From NCBI RefSeq assembly GCF_019048525.1, contig NZ_CP077369.1:1860001-1924000 (forward strand): a stretch of DNA of 64,000 bases. The letters run 5' to 3'. The translations under genes and the position numbers were made by a program. Below are positions 37,801-45,643 of this stretch, in pieces (position 1 is the first letter of the stretch; the number at the start of each line of letters is the position of its first letter). The stretch comes from Acinetobacter lwoffii. GTDB taxonomy: Bacteria; Pseudomonadota; Gammaproteobacteria; Pseudomonadales; Moraxellaceae. The notes under the pieces were generated by a model. It was not told the origin of the DNA, did not search any database, and worked only from the letters and a program-made list of their open reading frames with translations.

Positions 37801-38183
37801 CACGCCACCTCATAGAAGCGCTTAGCCTCATCAAAATCAGAAGTAATTAACTCAGCACTATCTTTGTAGCAGTGCACGATTTCACCGTACTTAAAAGCTT
37901 GTTCAGCCTGCTGCATGTTTTTGCACTGGTACATCGGCTCTTTAAACCAGTCTTCTGTATAAAACATTTGTTCCTGGTGTTCTTCAGCTGTGCCTTCCCA
38001 CTCTTGAACCTGAAAGTATTCATCAAATGATTCGATCATGAACTGATTACCTTCAGCTTTAGTCATGGCTCTGTATCGAGCCAAAGCACGTTCAGCAATT
38101 TCTTTTGATGCAGCAGGTGACTGTTCATGCGGACTATCATCTTCAGGGCAGATTCCTACGCACCACAATTTATTCTTTTCCAT
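37800..38183 (-). CDS. Prophage protein (127 residues), hypothetical
   Basis: Acidic, MEKNKLWCVGICPEDDSPHE at the start, helical middle with ERALARYRAMTKAEG, and Gln/Phe/Tyr-rich remainder. No family recognised. The ATG at 38183 overlaps the upstream stop (TGATGG) and has GGTGG upstream. Part of the coupled leftward operon. Confidence 0.65.
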   Translation of the reverse strand: MEKNKLWCVGICPEDDSPHEQSPAASKEIAERALARYRAMTKAEGNQFMIESFDEYFQVQEWEGTAEEHQEQMFYTEDWFKEPMYQCKNMQQAEQAFKYGEIVHCYKDSAELITSDFDEAKRFYEVA

Positions 38184-38425
38184 CACGCCACCTTTACATC
38201 TAAATAATCAGGGTTATCCAGGTGCTCTTCATATTCACCAAATAGCACCTGGCATGCTGCATTGCCTGTTAAATCTTTCTTTAAAAGCACGTAACTCAGT
38301 GTCTTGCGTGTGCCTTTGCCGCTAAATGTCGAGCTGCCATCCGCAAGTTCATTTTTGGTATAACCCAATTTTTCTAGCCACAGCTTGAAACCAACTTCAT
38401 GCTTCTTTTTAATTCTGAAGATCAT
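38183..38425 (-). CDS. Prophage protein (80 residues), hypothetical
   Basis: Starts MIFRIKKKHEVGFKLWLEKL and ends DYLDVKVA. I place the start at 38425 because ATGA overlap with the 45-residue gene upstream indicates coupling; a TTG 12 codons earlier would be inside that gene. No function recognised. Confidence 0.6.
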   Translation of the reverse strand: MIFRIKKKHEVGFKLWLEKLGYTKNELADGSSTFSGKGTRKTLSYVLLKKDLTGNAACQVLFGEYEEHLDNPDYLDVKVA

Positions 38426-38559
38426 CTGTACCCCCAGGTGTTCGCAAAATTTCGAAGGCAATCATCAATACCGAATAGGTTGATGTTGCGGTAAGTTCTA
38501 ACCCGACCTTTGTGCTGCACAAGCAGCACGCGGGTCATTGAAGAGTAGGAGTAACTCAT
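38422..38559 (-). CDS. Small prophage protein (45 residues), hypothetical
   Basis: Frame begins MSYSYSSMTRVLLVQHKGRV and ends FANTWGYR. Basic, beta-like start. Bounded by ATGA overlaps on both sides. Too short to classify. Confidence 0.5.
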   Translation of the reverse strand: MSYSYSSMTRVLLVQHKGRVRTYRNINLFGIDDCLRNFANTWGYR

Positions 38560-39680
38560 GAAGCCTCCCCAGTTTCAGCAGCTTGAATCAAGGCATCTTT
38601 GCGCTGTGCATACAGGCTAAGTAGTTCCTGATGATCAGCTGGAAGTAATTTAGCTGCAGGTATTGCTGGTGCCAGTCGTTCTAAAGTTTCAACTGAATCC
38701 ATGTCATAGATTCGATTGATCAAAACCTGCTTCTTCTTTTTGTAGAACAGATCGATAGAGGCACTACCATGCTCAGCACTTTCTACTGATGCTTGTTTGC
38801 GTGCGGCATTTTCAATTTGATCAATCAAACTTGGTTGCGCGACTTCAATGACTTCTTCTACGATTGGTTCAGGTTCAGCCTTAGGCGTGTATTGTTCAGG
38901 ATCCAGCTCAAGAAGTTTGTCTTCAGTCAGTTTGCACAAGTGCTGTTGATCTTTTTGATCTAAGTGTCCATTGGCCAGAAATACGTGACGGAATGAAAGA
39001 ACGTCATCCTCCTTAGTAAACTGATCAATTTGTGCGGTGAACTTTTCAACAAGCTTTACCCGGTCGGTTTCAACTGAATCCGCTTCAATTTCTGTAACTG
39101 GAGTTTCAGTATTAATAGTGGCTTCTTGCTCTATGGCTTCAATAGGCTGAATCACCTCTGGCTCAGGCTGTTTTTCAATATCTGGTACAGCATCACCTGG
39201 GCCAGCTGGAATGCCAGCCTGTTCAGTCTCATTCTTAGCTTTGATTGAGCGTCTCTTTTTGGGTTTGCCTGTATTGTCTATAGTTGGGGGATAGACAATA
39301 ATTCGACCAAATAGCTCACCCATTGCCACTAATTGTAATTCGGCATTTTCTTTATCCGCCTGAGCAAAACCATTGTCGACAGCTTTGAAATACTCCATGC
39401 ACTGTTTGCTGTATTTAACCTGTGAGATATGGTCAGGATGAATAATAAAGATTTCCTGATCTTCCACGACATCATCAAGAGTCAAAGGCTTGGTAAATGT
39501 AATACCAGCCAGCTCCATTGTTTCAACCTTGATGCAGAACTCATAGCCTGGCATAGCGAAAATCGTAGCCGGGAATTGAGACAGATCATCAAAATCCATT
39601 AACTCACCAGCTGCACGACACATGATATTTCGGCCAGCCATCATTGCCTCAAAAGCTTCTTTGCTATTTAAAATTTTCAT
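38556..39680 (-). CDS. Prophage protein (374 residues), hypothetical, with acidic linker
   Basis: N-terminal module (1-125) opening KILNSKEAFEAMMAGRNIMCR, which resembles the start of the gene at 40839-41375 (ILNSADQIFEALLNGQSVYW), so the two share a domain. A long Glu/Pro/Thr-rich linker (about 135-300) follows, then a helical end (ENAARKQASVESAE...). It lies next to the Sak4-like ATPase, suggesting a role in phage DNA metabolism, but nothing more can be claimed. GGGAG upstream of the start; ATGA coupling. Confidence 0.65.
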   Translation of the reverse strand: MKILNSKEAFEAMMAGRNIMCRAAGELMDFDDLSQFPATIFAMPGYEFCIKVETMELAGITFTKPLTLDDVVEDQEIFIIHPDHISQVKYSKQCMEYFKAVDNGFAQADKENAELQLVAMGELFGRIIVYPPTIDNTGKPKKRRSIKAKNETEQAGIPAGPGDAVPDIEKQPEPEVIQPIEAIEQEATINTETPVTEIEADSVETDRVKLVEKFTAQIDQFTKEDDVLSFRHVFLANGHLDQKDQQHLCKLTEDKLLELDPEQYTPKAEPEPIVEEVIEVAQPSLIDQIENAARKQASVESAEHGSASIDLFYKKKKQVLINRIYDMDSVETLERLAPAIPAAKLLPADHQELLSLYAQRKDALIQAAETGEAS

Positions 39681-40837
39681 GCTGTCATTGCTCCCTTAGC
39701 TACTTGTTCTATTTCATTTTTTACGGCTTCAAATTTGGAAGCTTCTATCTGGTTGAGAGCATCAAGCCCTAAGTGTTCACACACTGTTTTCGCATCAAGA
39801 CCACAGGTATCGATAAAGTCCTGTAGATCGGCCAGCTGCTCATCAGAAATGCCATTGAATTGAGGTGGATTGAACCAGCGCTTTTTCTCTTTTTCGTAGG
39901 TGCATTGCATTTCAGCGCCACGTGCCTTAATAGCAGCCCACATTTCTTTTACATACTTATGCTCAGGCATAAGTGACTCAGTAAGCTGATTTAGATCACC
40001 GGCATGACTGGCTTCTTCGCAGACTTGCTTACAATGATTAAGGTCAGTGATATTTTTTAACTCTTCAGCTTGTACTGGAGTAAGAGTATTGATGTGGTCC
40101 TTGGCTTGTTTAAGCAGATCTGCAAGGAAAGTAGGGGAATGAGCCAGATCTGGAACAGTAACTTGGCCAGAGCAAACTTCCACACCATTCCCATTTGTAT
40201 GTATTCGACCTAAGCGACCTGAGTTTTTGCCATGGTGTGACTCAGATGGGTTGAAATAGATCGTACGGAGATCATCTCCATTCTCATCGGTAGAAGCGTG
40301 TAGATAGCCCATAATGTCTGACATGCGATAAAGCATCGCGCTATTTTTGCCAGCCAGATCTGGACGCACAATTTTGATCTTATTCTTACCAGCTTCCTGC
40401 TCTACAGCATGAGCAATAAAAACAATATCTTTACCTAGGTTTTCCCACTTACGAACCATTTTCATAAATAGGTTTCCAGCTAGACCCTGCGCCTTTAATG
40501 TCAGTGATTTATCACGTTGCAGGTTGTCACTATTCTTGGAAAGATGATCTTTAATTGCATCCAGCATTGCACCTACAGTATCTGAAACAATAGTTTTATA
40601 GGGTGCATAGAAGTCATCCTTAAGATTCTCAAGGTCAAGCCAGCTATCAATACGAACAATTGCGCCACGACGCAGCTCAGCAGATACACGATGCTGACCT
40701 TTATCAAAGTCAAAAATTAAAGGCTTTTCTGCGGTATGAGCAATGGTACTTTTACCCATACCAGGATCGGTATACAGGTAGCACTTAATACTTTCTACAA
40801 GCAGGGTGTTTTCTGGTGTAAATACTTGAATAGCCAT
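39677..40837 (-). CDS. Phage RecA-fold ATPase (AAA_24 / Sak4-like)
   Basis: 386 residues from ATG 40837. P-loop TDPGMGKST at about residues 23-31 (the first Gly of a classic Walker A is Thr), Walker B-like IVSDTVGAML, and KDIVFIAHAVE sensor-like strand, as in phage AAA_24 nucleotide-binding proteins related to single-strand annealing protein Sak4. C-terminal 130 residues are extra and helical. Probable role: homologous recombination of phage DNA. The long frame upstream of 40837 overlaps the preceding gene; this ATG lies one base after that gene's stop and has AGGAG upstream. Confidence 0.7.
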   Translation of the reverse strand: MAIQVFTPENTLLVESIKCYLYTDPGMGKSTIAHTAEKPLIFDFDKGQHRVSAELRRGAIVRIDSWLDLENLKDDFYAPYKTIVSDTVGAMLDAIKDHLSKNSDNLQRDKSLTLKAQGLAGNLFMKMVRKWENLGKDIVFIAHAVEQEAGKNKIKIVRPDLAGKNSAMLYRMSDIMGYLHASTDENGDDLRTIYFNPSESHHGKNSGRLGRIHTNGNGVEVCSGQVTVPDLAHSPTFLADLLKQAKDHINTLTPVQAEELKNITDLNHCKQVCEEASHAGDLNQLTESLMPEHKYVKEMWAAIKARGAEMQCTYEKEKKRWFNPPQFNGISDEQLADLQDFIDTCGLDAKTVCEHLGLDALNQIEASKFEAVKNEIEQVAKGAMTA

Positions 40838-40838
40838 C

Positions 40839-41375
40839 TCAACGTACTCCTGCAGGACGGTTATTACGCTTAAAGTTCTTATAGTCTTCCGATGCAAAGA
40901 AGCCGGTACTTTCTAAAACTTGATGACGCTTGTTCTTTCGCATAGCAACACGCGCATTTTCCAACCCATCTAAAATCCATTTTGGAGTAAGGGATTTATC
41001 CATCTTCCTCAATGAGCCATCCGGCTGAATGGAGTAAATCTGCGTATTACAGAAATAGTCAGCAATGGTTCCAGAGCTTTTGACACGTAGGGCAAAATAG
41101 CTCGCCCGGGTTTTACCCACTCGATAGATTTCAAGTCCTTCAAAGGTCTTGATGTATTCAGAGAAATAACGATGAGTTGAGCCAAATTCTACCGGCATTG
41201 GAATTACAGGCAGCTCATCTGCTTTGAATTGCAGGAAGCCGGTGTAAAGGTCTACAAAATTAATTTGAGTTCGATCATTTAAAGGAGACCAGTCATCAGA
41301 GCCGCATTCACACCAGTAGACCGATTGGCCATTCAAGAGTGCTTCAAAAATTTGATCAGCAGAATTTAAAATCAT
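40839..41375 (-). CDS. Prophage protein (178 residues), hypothetical
   Basis: N-terminal ILNSADQIFEALLNGQSVYWCE shares a pattern with the 374-residue protein downstream; middle part beta-rich (GLEIYRVGKTRASYFALRVK); C-terminal basic end RHQVLESTGFF...NNRPAGVR. Strong ribosome site GGAGG. Start overlaps the stop upstream by four bases. No function recognised. Confidence 0.65.
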   Translation of the reverse strand: MILNSADQIFEALLNGQSVYWCECGSDDWSPLNDRTQINFVDLYTGFLQFKADELPVIPMPVEFGSTHRYFSEYIKTFEGLEIYRVGKTRASYFALRVKSSGTIADYFCNTQIYSIQPDGSLRKMDKSLTPKWILDGLENARVAMRKNKRHQVLESTGFFASEDYKNFKRNNRPAGVR

Positions 41376-41806
41376 GACTGAACCTCCACCAAGCGGTGCT
41401 TCATGATGTAGCCGGCGATCATTGAATTGATTTCGCGGTGATCCTGGTAGTCTGTGAAGTCTTTATACGGATTGCCATTAGCATCGAACACCTTGATTTC
41501 ACCTAGTTCAACGACTTCTATATTTGTGAATTCGGAACCTGGTACACCGTAATCATCCGGGTATGCTTCAACTTCAAACGAAGTTATTTCCAAACGGAAA
41601 CCATCCAGATTTACGACTGCTTCACCGCGCATATCGTCGAGCATCTTTAAAGAGACGATTCCATATTCAGATTGAATATTTTGAGTTGGTGCCACCTGGT
41701 CAGTACCAAAGTCAGCAAGATGAGCAAACGCTAAGGCGCTTACAGTTAAGGCAGCGGTAAACAGAGTTACCTTGAAGCTATTGTGTGGAGTTAATTTTGT
41801 GTTCAT
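41372..41806 (-). CDS. Prophage exported or membrane-anchored protein, hypothetical
   Basis: First gene of the leftward operon, 144 residues from ATG 41806. A hydrophobic N-terminus (FKVTLFTAALTVSALAFAH) looks like a signal peptide with AFA cleavage. The remainder is acidic and beta-rich (EITSFEVEAYPDDYGVPGSEF). An alternative ATG at 41839 directly follows a stable hairpin and would add 11 residues; I prefer 41806 for the signal peptide. An exported product at the head of a recombination operon is odd and may be a superinfection or envelope factor. Confidence 0.55.
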   Translation of the reverse strand: MNTKLTPHNSFKVTLFTAALTVSALAFAHLADFGTDQVAPTQNIQSEYGIVSLKMLDDMRGEAVVNLDGFRLEITSFEVEAYPDDYGVPGSEFTNIEVVELGEIKVFDANGNPYKDFTDYQDHREINSMIAGYIMKHRLVEVQS

Positions 41807-41839
41807 AATTACTTTACTCACAGAGAGAGTGTGGGTCAT

Positions 41840-41868
41840 GCCCCAGGTAGTTACCGCTACGTTGGGGC
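41840..41868 (-). promoter_or_regulatory. Structured leader hairpin of the leftward operon
   Basis: Leader RNA can form GCCCCA-AC-GTAG-(CGGTAA)-CTAC-C-TGGGGC, two stems separated by a small internal loop, directly after the promoter region. Leftward it has no T run, so it is not a terminator for this operon. Possible antitermination or translation-control element. Confidence 0.45.
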
Positions 41869-41889
41869 TTTTCTTTGTTTGTGAGATAA

Positions 41890-41931
41890 AATATACCTGT
41901 GAGGTAAAATAAAGTAAATACCTGTTAGGTA
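41890..41931 (-). promoter_or_regulatory. pL-like promoter with two perfect repressor operators
   Basis: Operators TACCT-GTG-AGGTA (41894-41906) and TACCT-GTT-AGGTA (41919-41931), centres 25 bases apart. Between and over them a leftward promoter TTTACT (41918-41913), 17 bases, TATATT (41895-41890): one operator overlaps the -10 box, the other abuts the -35 box. Same motif as at the CI/Cro switch. Confidence 0.75.
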
Positions 41932-41988
41932 AAAATGGTAAAAATATTTTTACTCTTCAGGTGAAATAAGATTTAATAGACAAAAGAA

Positions 41989-42009
41989 AACCCATCACAG
42001 GGATGGGTT
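41989..42009 (-). terminator. Terminator hairpin upstream of the pL-like region
   Basis: AACCCATC / GATGGGTT with 5-base loop, leftward T-rich TTTTCTTTTG. One of four look-alike hairpins in the accessory region. Confidence 0.55.
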
Positions 42010-42026
42010 GTTTGGAGTTTGTTAAA

Positions 42027-42239
42027 ATGAGCAAGAAGAAATTTCGAGCTGAATTATATAAAGCTTATGTTGCCTCAGGCATACATGACCATGCCCTTAT
42101 ACAGGAATATATTAAAGTTGCCGAAGCTTTTGTGCTTGATAACCAAGAGATTACTGTTAGCGGTTTTCGTGCACTTACTGAAAAAATTAGCACCAATAAC
42201 GGCCACTCTAATGGCTCTCGTGCTCTTGGTAGAGAGTAG
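42027..42239 (+). CDS. Small prophage protein (70 residues), hypothetical
   Basis: MSKKKFRAELYKAYVASGIHD start, helical, basic; Ser/Asn/Gly-rich tail. GGAG nine bases upstream of ATG 42027. Read rightward inside a mostly leftward region. Function not recognised. Confidence 0.5.
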   Translation: MSKKKFRAELYKAYVASGIHDHALIQEYIKVAEAFVLDNQEITVSGFRALTEKISTNNGHSNGSRALGRE

Positions 42240-42485
42240 TTATTTTTTACTCTTTTTTAATGAGCTTACAGACTGCATAGTTAAGCCAATTCCGGCCTCC
42301 AGATCATCTAATCGCTTAACAATATGATCTAGTTTAATACCAATATGGTTATGTTCCATTACCGCAATAGGAACCCCGCAATTGGAGCATTGTACAAACC
42401 AAAACAAAAGATCTGACTTGCCCAAGTTTTGGCTTGAAAGCTCAAAGCTGTGCGATCCACAGCTACCGCATTTTGTTTCTGCCAT
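42240..42485 (-). CDS. Small zinc-ribbon protein (81 residues)
   Basis: Two CxxC pairs: CGSC at residues 6-9 and CSNC at about 33-36, a zinc ribbon, then a helical C-terminus with KLDHIVKRLDDLEAG. GGAG before ATG 42485. Preceded by the repeated leader motif. Function unknown. Confidence 0.6.
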   Translation of the reverse strand: MAETKCGSCGSHSFELSSQNLGKSDLLFWFVQCSNCGVPIAVMEHNHIGIKLDHIVKRLDDLEAGIGLTMQSVSSLKKSKK

Positions 42486-42499
42486 ATTTTTCTCCACCC

Positions 42500-42525
42500 G
42501 ATCCAAGAGCCGCTCGGGTATGCGG
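42500..42525 (-). repeat. Repeated leader motif, copy D
   Basis: Plus-strand CAAGAGCCGCTCGGGTATGC, related to copies A-C; 15 bases before the start of the zinc-ribbon gene, where ACCCGA and TCGGGT could pair and present GGAG. Confidence 0.5.
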
Positions 42526-42537
42526 CAAGGTATTTTT

Positions 42538-42858
42538 ATGAAATTAGAAACGCTTGTTTTAATAGAAGATCGGCTTCATCCCGGCTCAACCCAGATTTAC
42601 CTGGAGCACATAAAAGAAGATGTGCCTGAATTTTTTGTGCCAGTAGGCGATTACAATAAGCCGATTGGTTATTTGAAATTTAAAAATATCGCTAAAAAAG
42701 GCTGCTTTGAATTAAGCTCATTAGAGAGCCTAGATTATCCCAACCCGCATCCACAATTTTCGTTGACAGGTGTTTTATATTCTCGGCAGGCAGCTCTTGA
42801 AGCGCACCACGCAATTTCTGCTTATCAACAGGCGATAAATCAGATTGATCCACCTTAA
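42538..42858 (+). CDS. Prophage protein (106 residues), hypothetical
   Basis: MKLETLVLIEDRLHPGSTQI start, beta-rich core (VPVGDYNKPIGYLKFKN), Tyr/Gln-rich end. AAGG nine bases before the ATG. Its last 167 bases overlap the convergent gene on the other strand, so one of the two may not be real; both look plausible. Confidence 0.45.
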   Translation: MKLETLVLIEDRLHPGSTQIYLEHIKEDVPEFFVPVGDYNKPIGYLKFKNIAKKGCFELSSLESLDYPNPHPQFSLTGVLYSRQAALEAHHAISAYQQAINQIDPP

Positions 42859-43195
42859 GTTGAAGTATTGTGCGTATGGTGTCAGCCTCAAATCTTACAG
42901 TTACCACACCTAAAATAGCTGAAAGACCACCATCATCTTTTAGAAAATCCAAGCCTTTTTCTGTGATTTCCGGCTTCATGATAAGAATGGAGCCACCACC
43001 ATCTCCAGATTTACTATGCACCACTTTGGTGGAGTTCTCGGTAAGAAGGCCATGACCCTTGAGATAGTTCAAATTGATAGCAATTTTATGATACTCAGCA
43101 CTATCTGGCTTTCGCTCATAATCAGTCCATACAAATGGGTAGCACTCTGCGATCTTACTTAACAACTCAAGCTGTAATTCTCGATCCAATATCAT
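42692..43195 (-). CDS. Prophage protein (167 residues), winged-helix-like, hypothetical
   Basis: Starts MILDRELQLELLSKIAECYP, a helical DNA-binding-like region with YHKIAINLNYLKGHGLL (winged-helix style) and EITEKGLDFLKDDGG, then VRFEADTIRTILQLKVD. Similar small proteins occur in many proteobacterial genomes without known function. AGGAAG upstream; repeated leader copy A precedes it. Convergently overlaps the previous gene by 167 bases. Confidence 0.6.
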   Translation of the reverse strand: MILDRELQLELLSKIAECYPFVWTDYERKPDSAEYHKIAINLNYLKGHGLLTENSTKVVHSKSGDGGGSILIMKPEITEKGLDFLKDDGGLSAILGVVTVRFEADTIRTILQLKVDQSDLSPVDKQKLRGALQELPAENIKHLSTKIVDAGWDNLGSLMSLIQSSLF

Positions 43196-43210
43196 ATAGC
43201 TTCCTGCTTA

Positions 43211-43230
43211 TTGAGCCGCGTCGGGTTCGC
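43211..43230 (-). repeat. Repeated leader motif, copy A
   Basis: Plus-strand GAGCCGCGTCGGGTTCGC (43213-43230), 16 bases before the start of the gene ending at 42692. Confidence 0.5.
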
Positions 43231-43238
43231 GTTTTTTA

Positions 43239-44186
43239 TTAATTAGTCTCAGGTGATTTGCTTAGGGCTTTATCCTGATACATTTTTTCATCTGCCTCTA
43301 TGATAGCTGCTGATAGACCGTATGCTGGATTTCGCATTGCAAAACCAATTGCAGCACTAATGCCAGCTTTTGCAATAGCAGTTTGAATTCTGGTTGCAAG
43401 TTTATCCGCATTTTCTCGGTTGGTTTCAATACTGAGTACAGCAAACTCATCACCACCTAGACGAGCGACAATATCATTATTGCGTACAGTGTTTTTGAGG
43501 GTTAAAGCCATTTTTTGAATGAGTTCATCACCTGCAGCATGCCCCAAAGTATCATTGGTGATTTTGAGGTCATTAAGATCAATCATGAGAATAGCAACAG
43601 GGTGACCATATCGCTTGCAGCGCTTTTCTTCTAATACAATTAACTGGTCCCAAGCACGACGGTTAAAAAGGCCAGTCATCGGATCGGACAATGCCTCCAT
43701 TTCAAACCGTTCAGCTTTACGTATGTACTCAGCGGCTTTTAATTCAGCTTGAATATTATAGCTAAGCACTTGTGCTAGCAGCTCAAATAATGGAGCTTCC
43801 TCGACCAGATTTTTAGATTGAGGTTCAGGATCGATTGCACAGAGAGTGCCAAAAAGGGACCCATCTTCTTTATACAGAGGTTGGCCGATATAGGCTTTAA
43901 TTGGGACTAAGTGATTTATAGGTGCGTCTACGTAAACTTGAATATCAGGTGAATAGGGGGCAATGCGGGGCGCATTATTTTGTACCATGTGTGAGCAGAA
44001 CGAATCTGCCCATCGAAATACTTGTCCTGGCTTAACGTCATAACCATTATCTTCACTTAGTAAGACGATCCAGTCATCACCCTCCGTACGCGTAATCATC
44101 CATAACTTGAAGCCAAAGCGTTGAGATAAGAACTTTAAAATGGCTTGGCCAGCCTCTTCGAAATTCTTAAAGTTAATATTATTCAT
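43239..44186 (-). CDS. Prophage-borne GAF-GGDEF diguanylate cyclase
   Basis: 315 residues. GAF domain (about 8-145: ILKFLSQRFGFKLWMITR, SFCSHMVQNN, GSLFGTLCAIDPEP) followed by GGDEF (about 155-310): LTGLFNRRAWDQ-type start (DPMTGLFNRRAWDQL), MIDLNDLKITNDTLGHAAGD, RLGGDEF. The inhibitory site RNND is present five residues before GGDEF. All catalytic residues are intact, so it should make cyclic di-GMP in response to a small ligand or redox signal. Weak ribosome site. It lies inside the prophage accessory region, transcribed with the lysogenic genes. Confidence 0.85.
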   Translation of the reverse strand: MNNINFKNFEEAGQAILKFLSQRFGFKLWMITRTEGDDWIVLLSEDNGYDVKPGQVFRWADSFCSHMVQNNAPRIAPYSPDIQVYVDAPINHLVPIKAYIGQPLYKEDGSLFGTLCAIDPEPQSKNLVEEAPLFELLAQVLSYNIQAELKAAEYIRKAERFEMEALSDPMTGLFNRRAWDQLIVLEEKRCKRYGHPVAILMIDLNDLKITNDTLGHAAGDELIQKMALTLKNTVRNNDIVARLGGDEFAVLSIETNRENADKLATRIQTAIAKAGISAAIGFAMRNPAYGLSAAIIEADEKMYQDKALSKSPETN

Positions 44187-44292
44187 TAAGTTAGTCCGTA
44201 TTTGTACTAAGAGAGATATGGAAAAAAAATTTTTAGACTACAGGGTCATATATTATAATTTTAAACTGATAGGAATATTACTTCATATAATA

Positions 44293-44320
44293 AAAAGACA
44301 ACCCACCACTGGGGTGGGTT
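44293..44320 (-). terminator. Terminator of the MliC-like lipoprotein gene
   Basis: AACCCACC / GGTGGGTT with short loop, then leftward TGTCTTTTTA. Same hairpin type as at 41989 and 46567. Confidence 0.65.
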
Positions 44321-44337
44321 GCCCTAGAGCAATAATC

Positions 44338-44691
44338 TTATTTTTTGTATTCAGTAATACTGATAGGTTTGTCTTTCATAAACTCTACAATACCTTCACC
44401 AGCTTTGAAGTGAATTGAAACACCATCATTATTGGCTAAACGCATACCACTTCCTGAAATAGCTCGCTTAAGGTGATAAACCTTGCCAGAATTATCTGTC
44501 ATTTCTGCAGTTTCAAAATTATCCGAAGATTTCAATTCAACTGTAAGATCCATTGGACCAGTAAAGTTAATTACCTGAGTTTCAGCCGGAGTATTGCTCA
44601 CAACTTTTTCTTGTACCACTTCGTTTTTTGGATTTGAAGTACAGCCAGTAATTGCTAATCCTAACAATGCTGCACCTAACAAATATTTCAT
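44338..44691 (-). CDS. Lipoprotein with MliC-like (c-type lysozyme inhibitor) domain
   Basis: 117 residues. Lipoprotein signal with lipobox ITGC (Cys about residue 17), a short linker, then a beta-rich domain VELKSSDNFETAEMTDNSG...VYHLKRAISGSGMRLANNDG...HFKAGEGIVEF, which follows the MliC/PliC pattern including SGSG and the late hydrophobic strand. Predicted to sit in the outer membrane and block host lysozyme, but the match is by eye. The IS3-family element inserted ten bases upstream of its ATG, between gene and promoter; the AGG of the target site still provides a partial ribosome site. Confidence 0.6.
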   Translation of the reverse strand: MKYLLGAALLGLAITGCTSNPKNEVVQEKVVSNTPAETQVINFTGPMDLTVELKSSDNFETAEMTDNSGKVYHLKRAISGSGMRLANNDGVSIHFKAGEGIVEFMKDKPISITEYKK

Positions 44692-44764
44692 TGATACTTA
44701 CCTAGAGGTGGTCCCACTTGTTTGAACAACTAAAAGCTTATTTATAAGTGATATTCTGCTCTAG

Positions 44765-45643
44765 TTAAGCTACCTTATTTTGTTGTGGTAGCTGGTCATA
44801 GTAAAACTCATCTGGAGTCATTTTGTCCAGACTCGAATGAGGTCGTTTCAAATTATAAAATTCAAAATATGCGTTTAATTGCTTCTTCGCATCCAAAACA
44901 TTGCTGTAGGCTTTGAGATAAACCTCCTCATATTTAACGCTCCGCCATAATCGTTCAATCATCACATTATCGACCCAACGACCTTTACCGTCCATGCTGA
45001 TTTGGATGTCATTTGATTTTAACACTTCAATAAACGCATCACTGGTAAATTGACTGCCTTGGTCTGTATTAAAGATTTCAGGTCGACCATATTTTTCAAT
45101 AGCTTCATTTAATGTTTCTATACAAAATGCAACCTCCATACTAATCGATACGCTATGGGCAAGCACCTTACGGCTGTACCAATCAATCACAGCACATAAG
45201 TAGACAAAGCCTTTTGCCATAGGGATATATGTTATATCCGTTGCCCACACTTGATTACTCCGTTGAATATTCAATCCTTTGAGCAGATATGGATATTTAC
45301 GGTGAGCTTGATTGGCCTGACTTAGATTTGGTTTACGATATAACGCATTAATGCCCATTTTTTTCATTAAAGTACGTGTATGACGTCGTCCTATATGATG
45401 TCCTTGACGGTTCAATAAATCACGCATCATACGGCTACCTGCAAAAGGGTATTGCATATGTAATTCATCAATACAGCGCATCAGCTTCAGATCTGATGCA
45501 CTCACAGGTTTTGGGCGATAGTAATAACAACCACGGGAGACTTTCAGTAGCTTAGCTTGCTTAGATACTGAAATCTGAAGTGAGTCGTCGATTAACTTTT
45601 GTGGTTGAAGCGGCCCAGTTTCTTCAACACACCTTCTAAAAAA
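44765..45643 (-). CDS. IS3-family transposase OrfB (made as OrfAB by -1 frameshift)
   Basis: Integrase-core part. DDE residues: WATDITYIPM (D), NTDQGSQFTS (D), MIERLWRSVKYEEVYL (E). An ATG/GTG-initiated frame begins near 45505, but the -1 frame is open up to the TTTTTTA at 45643-45637, where translation of OrfA can slip, giving a continuous fusion through LLKVSRGCYYYRPK. Intact. Confidence 0.85.
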   Translation of the reverse strand, partial: FFRRCVEETGPLQPQKLIDDSLQISVSKQAKLLKVSRGCYYYRPKPVSASDLKLMRCIDELHMQYPFAGSRMMRDLLNRQGHHIGRRHTRTLMKKMGINALYRKPNLSQANQAHRKYPYLLKGLNIQRSNQVWATDITYIPMAKGFVYLCAVIDWYSRKVLAHSVSISMEVAFCIETLNEAIEKYGRPEIFNTDQGSQFTSDAFIEVLKSNDIQISMDGKGRWVDNVMIERLWRSVKYEEVYLKAYSNVLDAKKQLNAYFEFYNLKRPHSSLDKMTPDEFYYDQLPQQNKVA

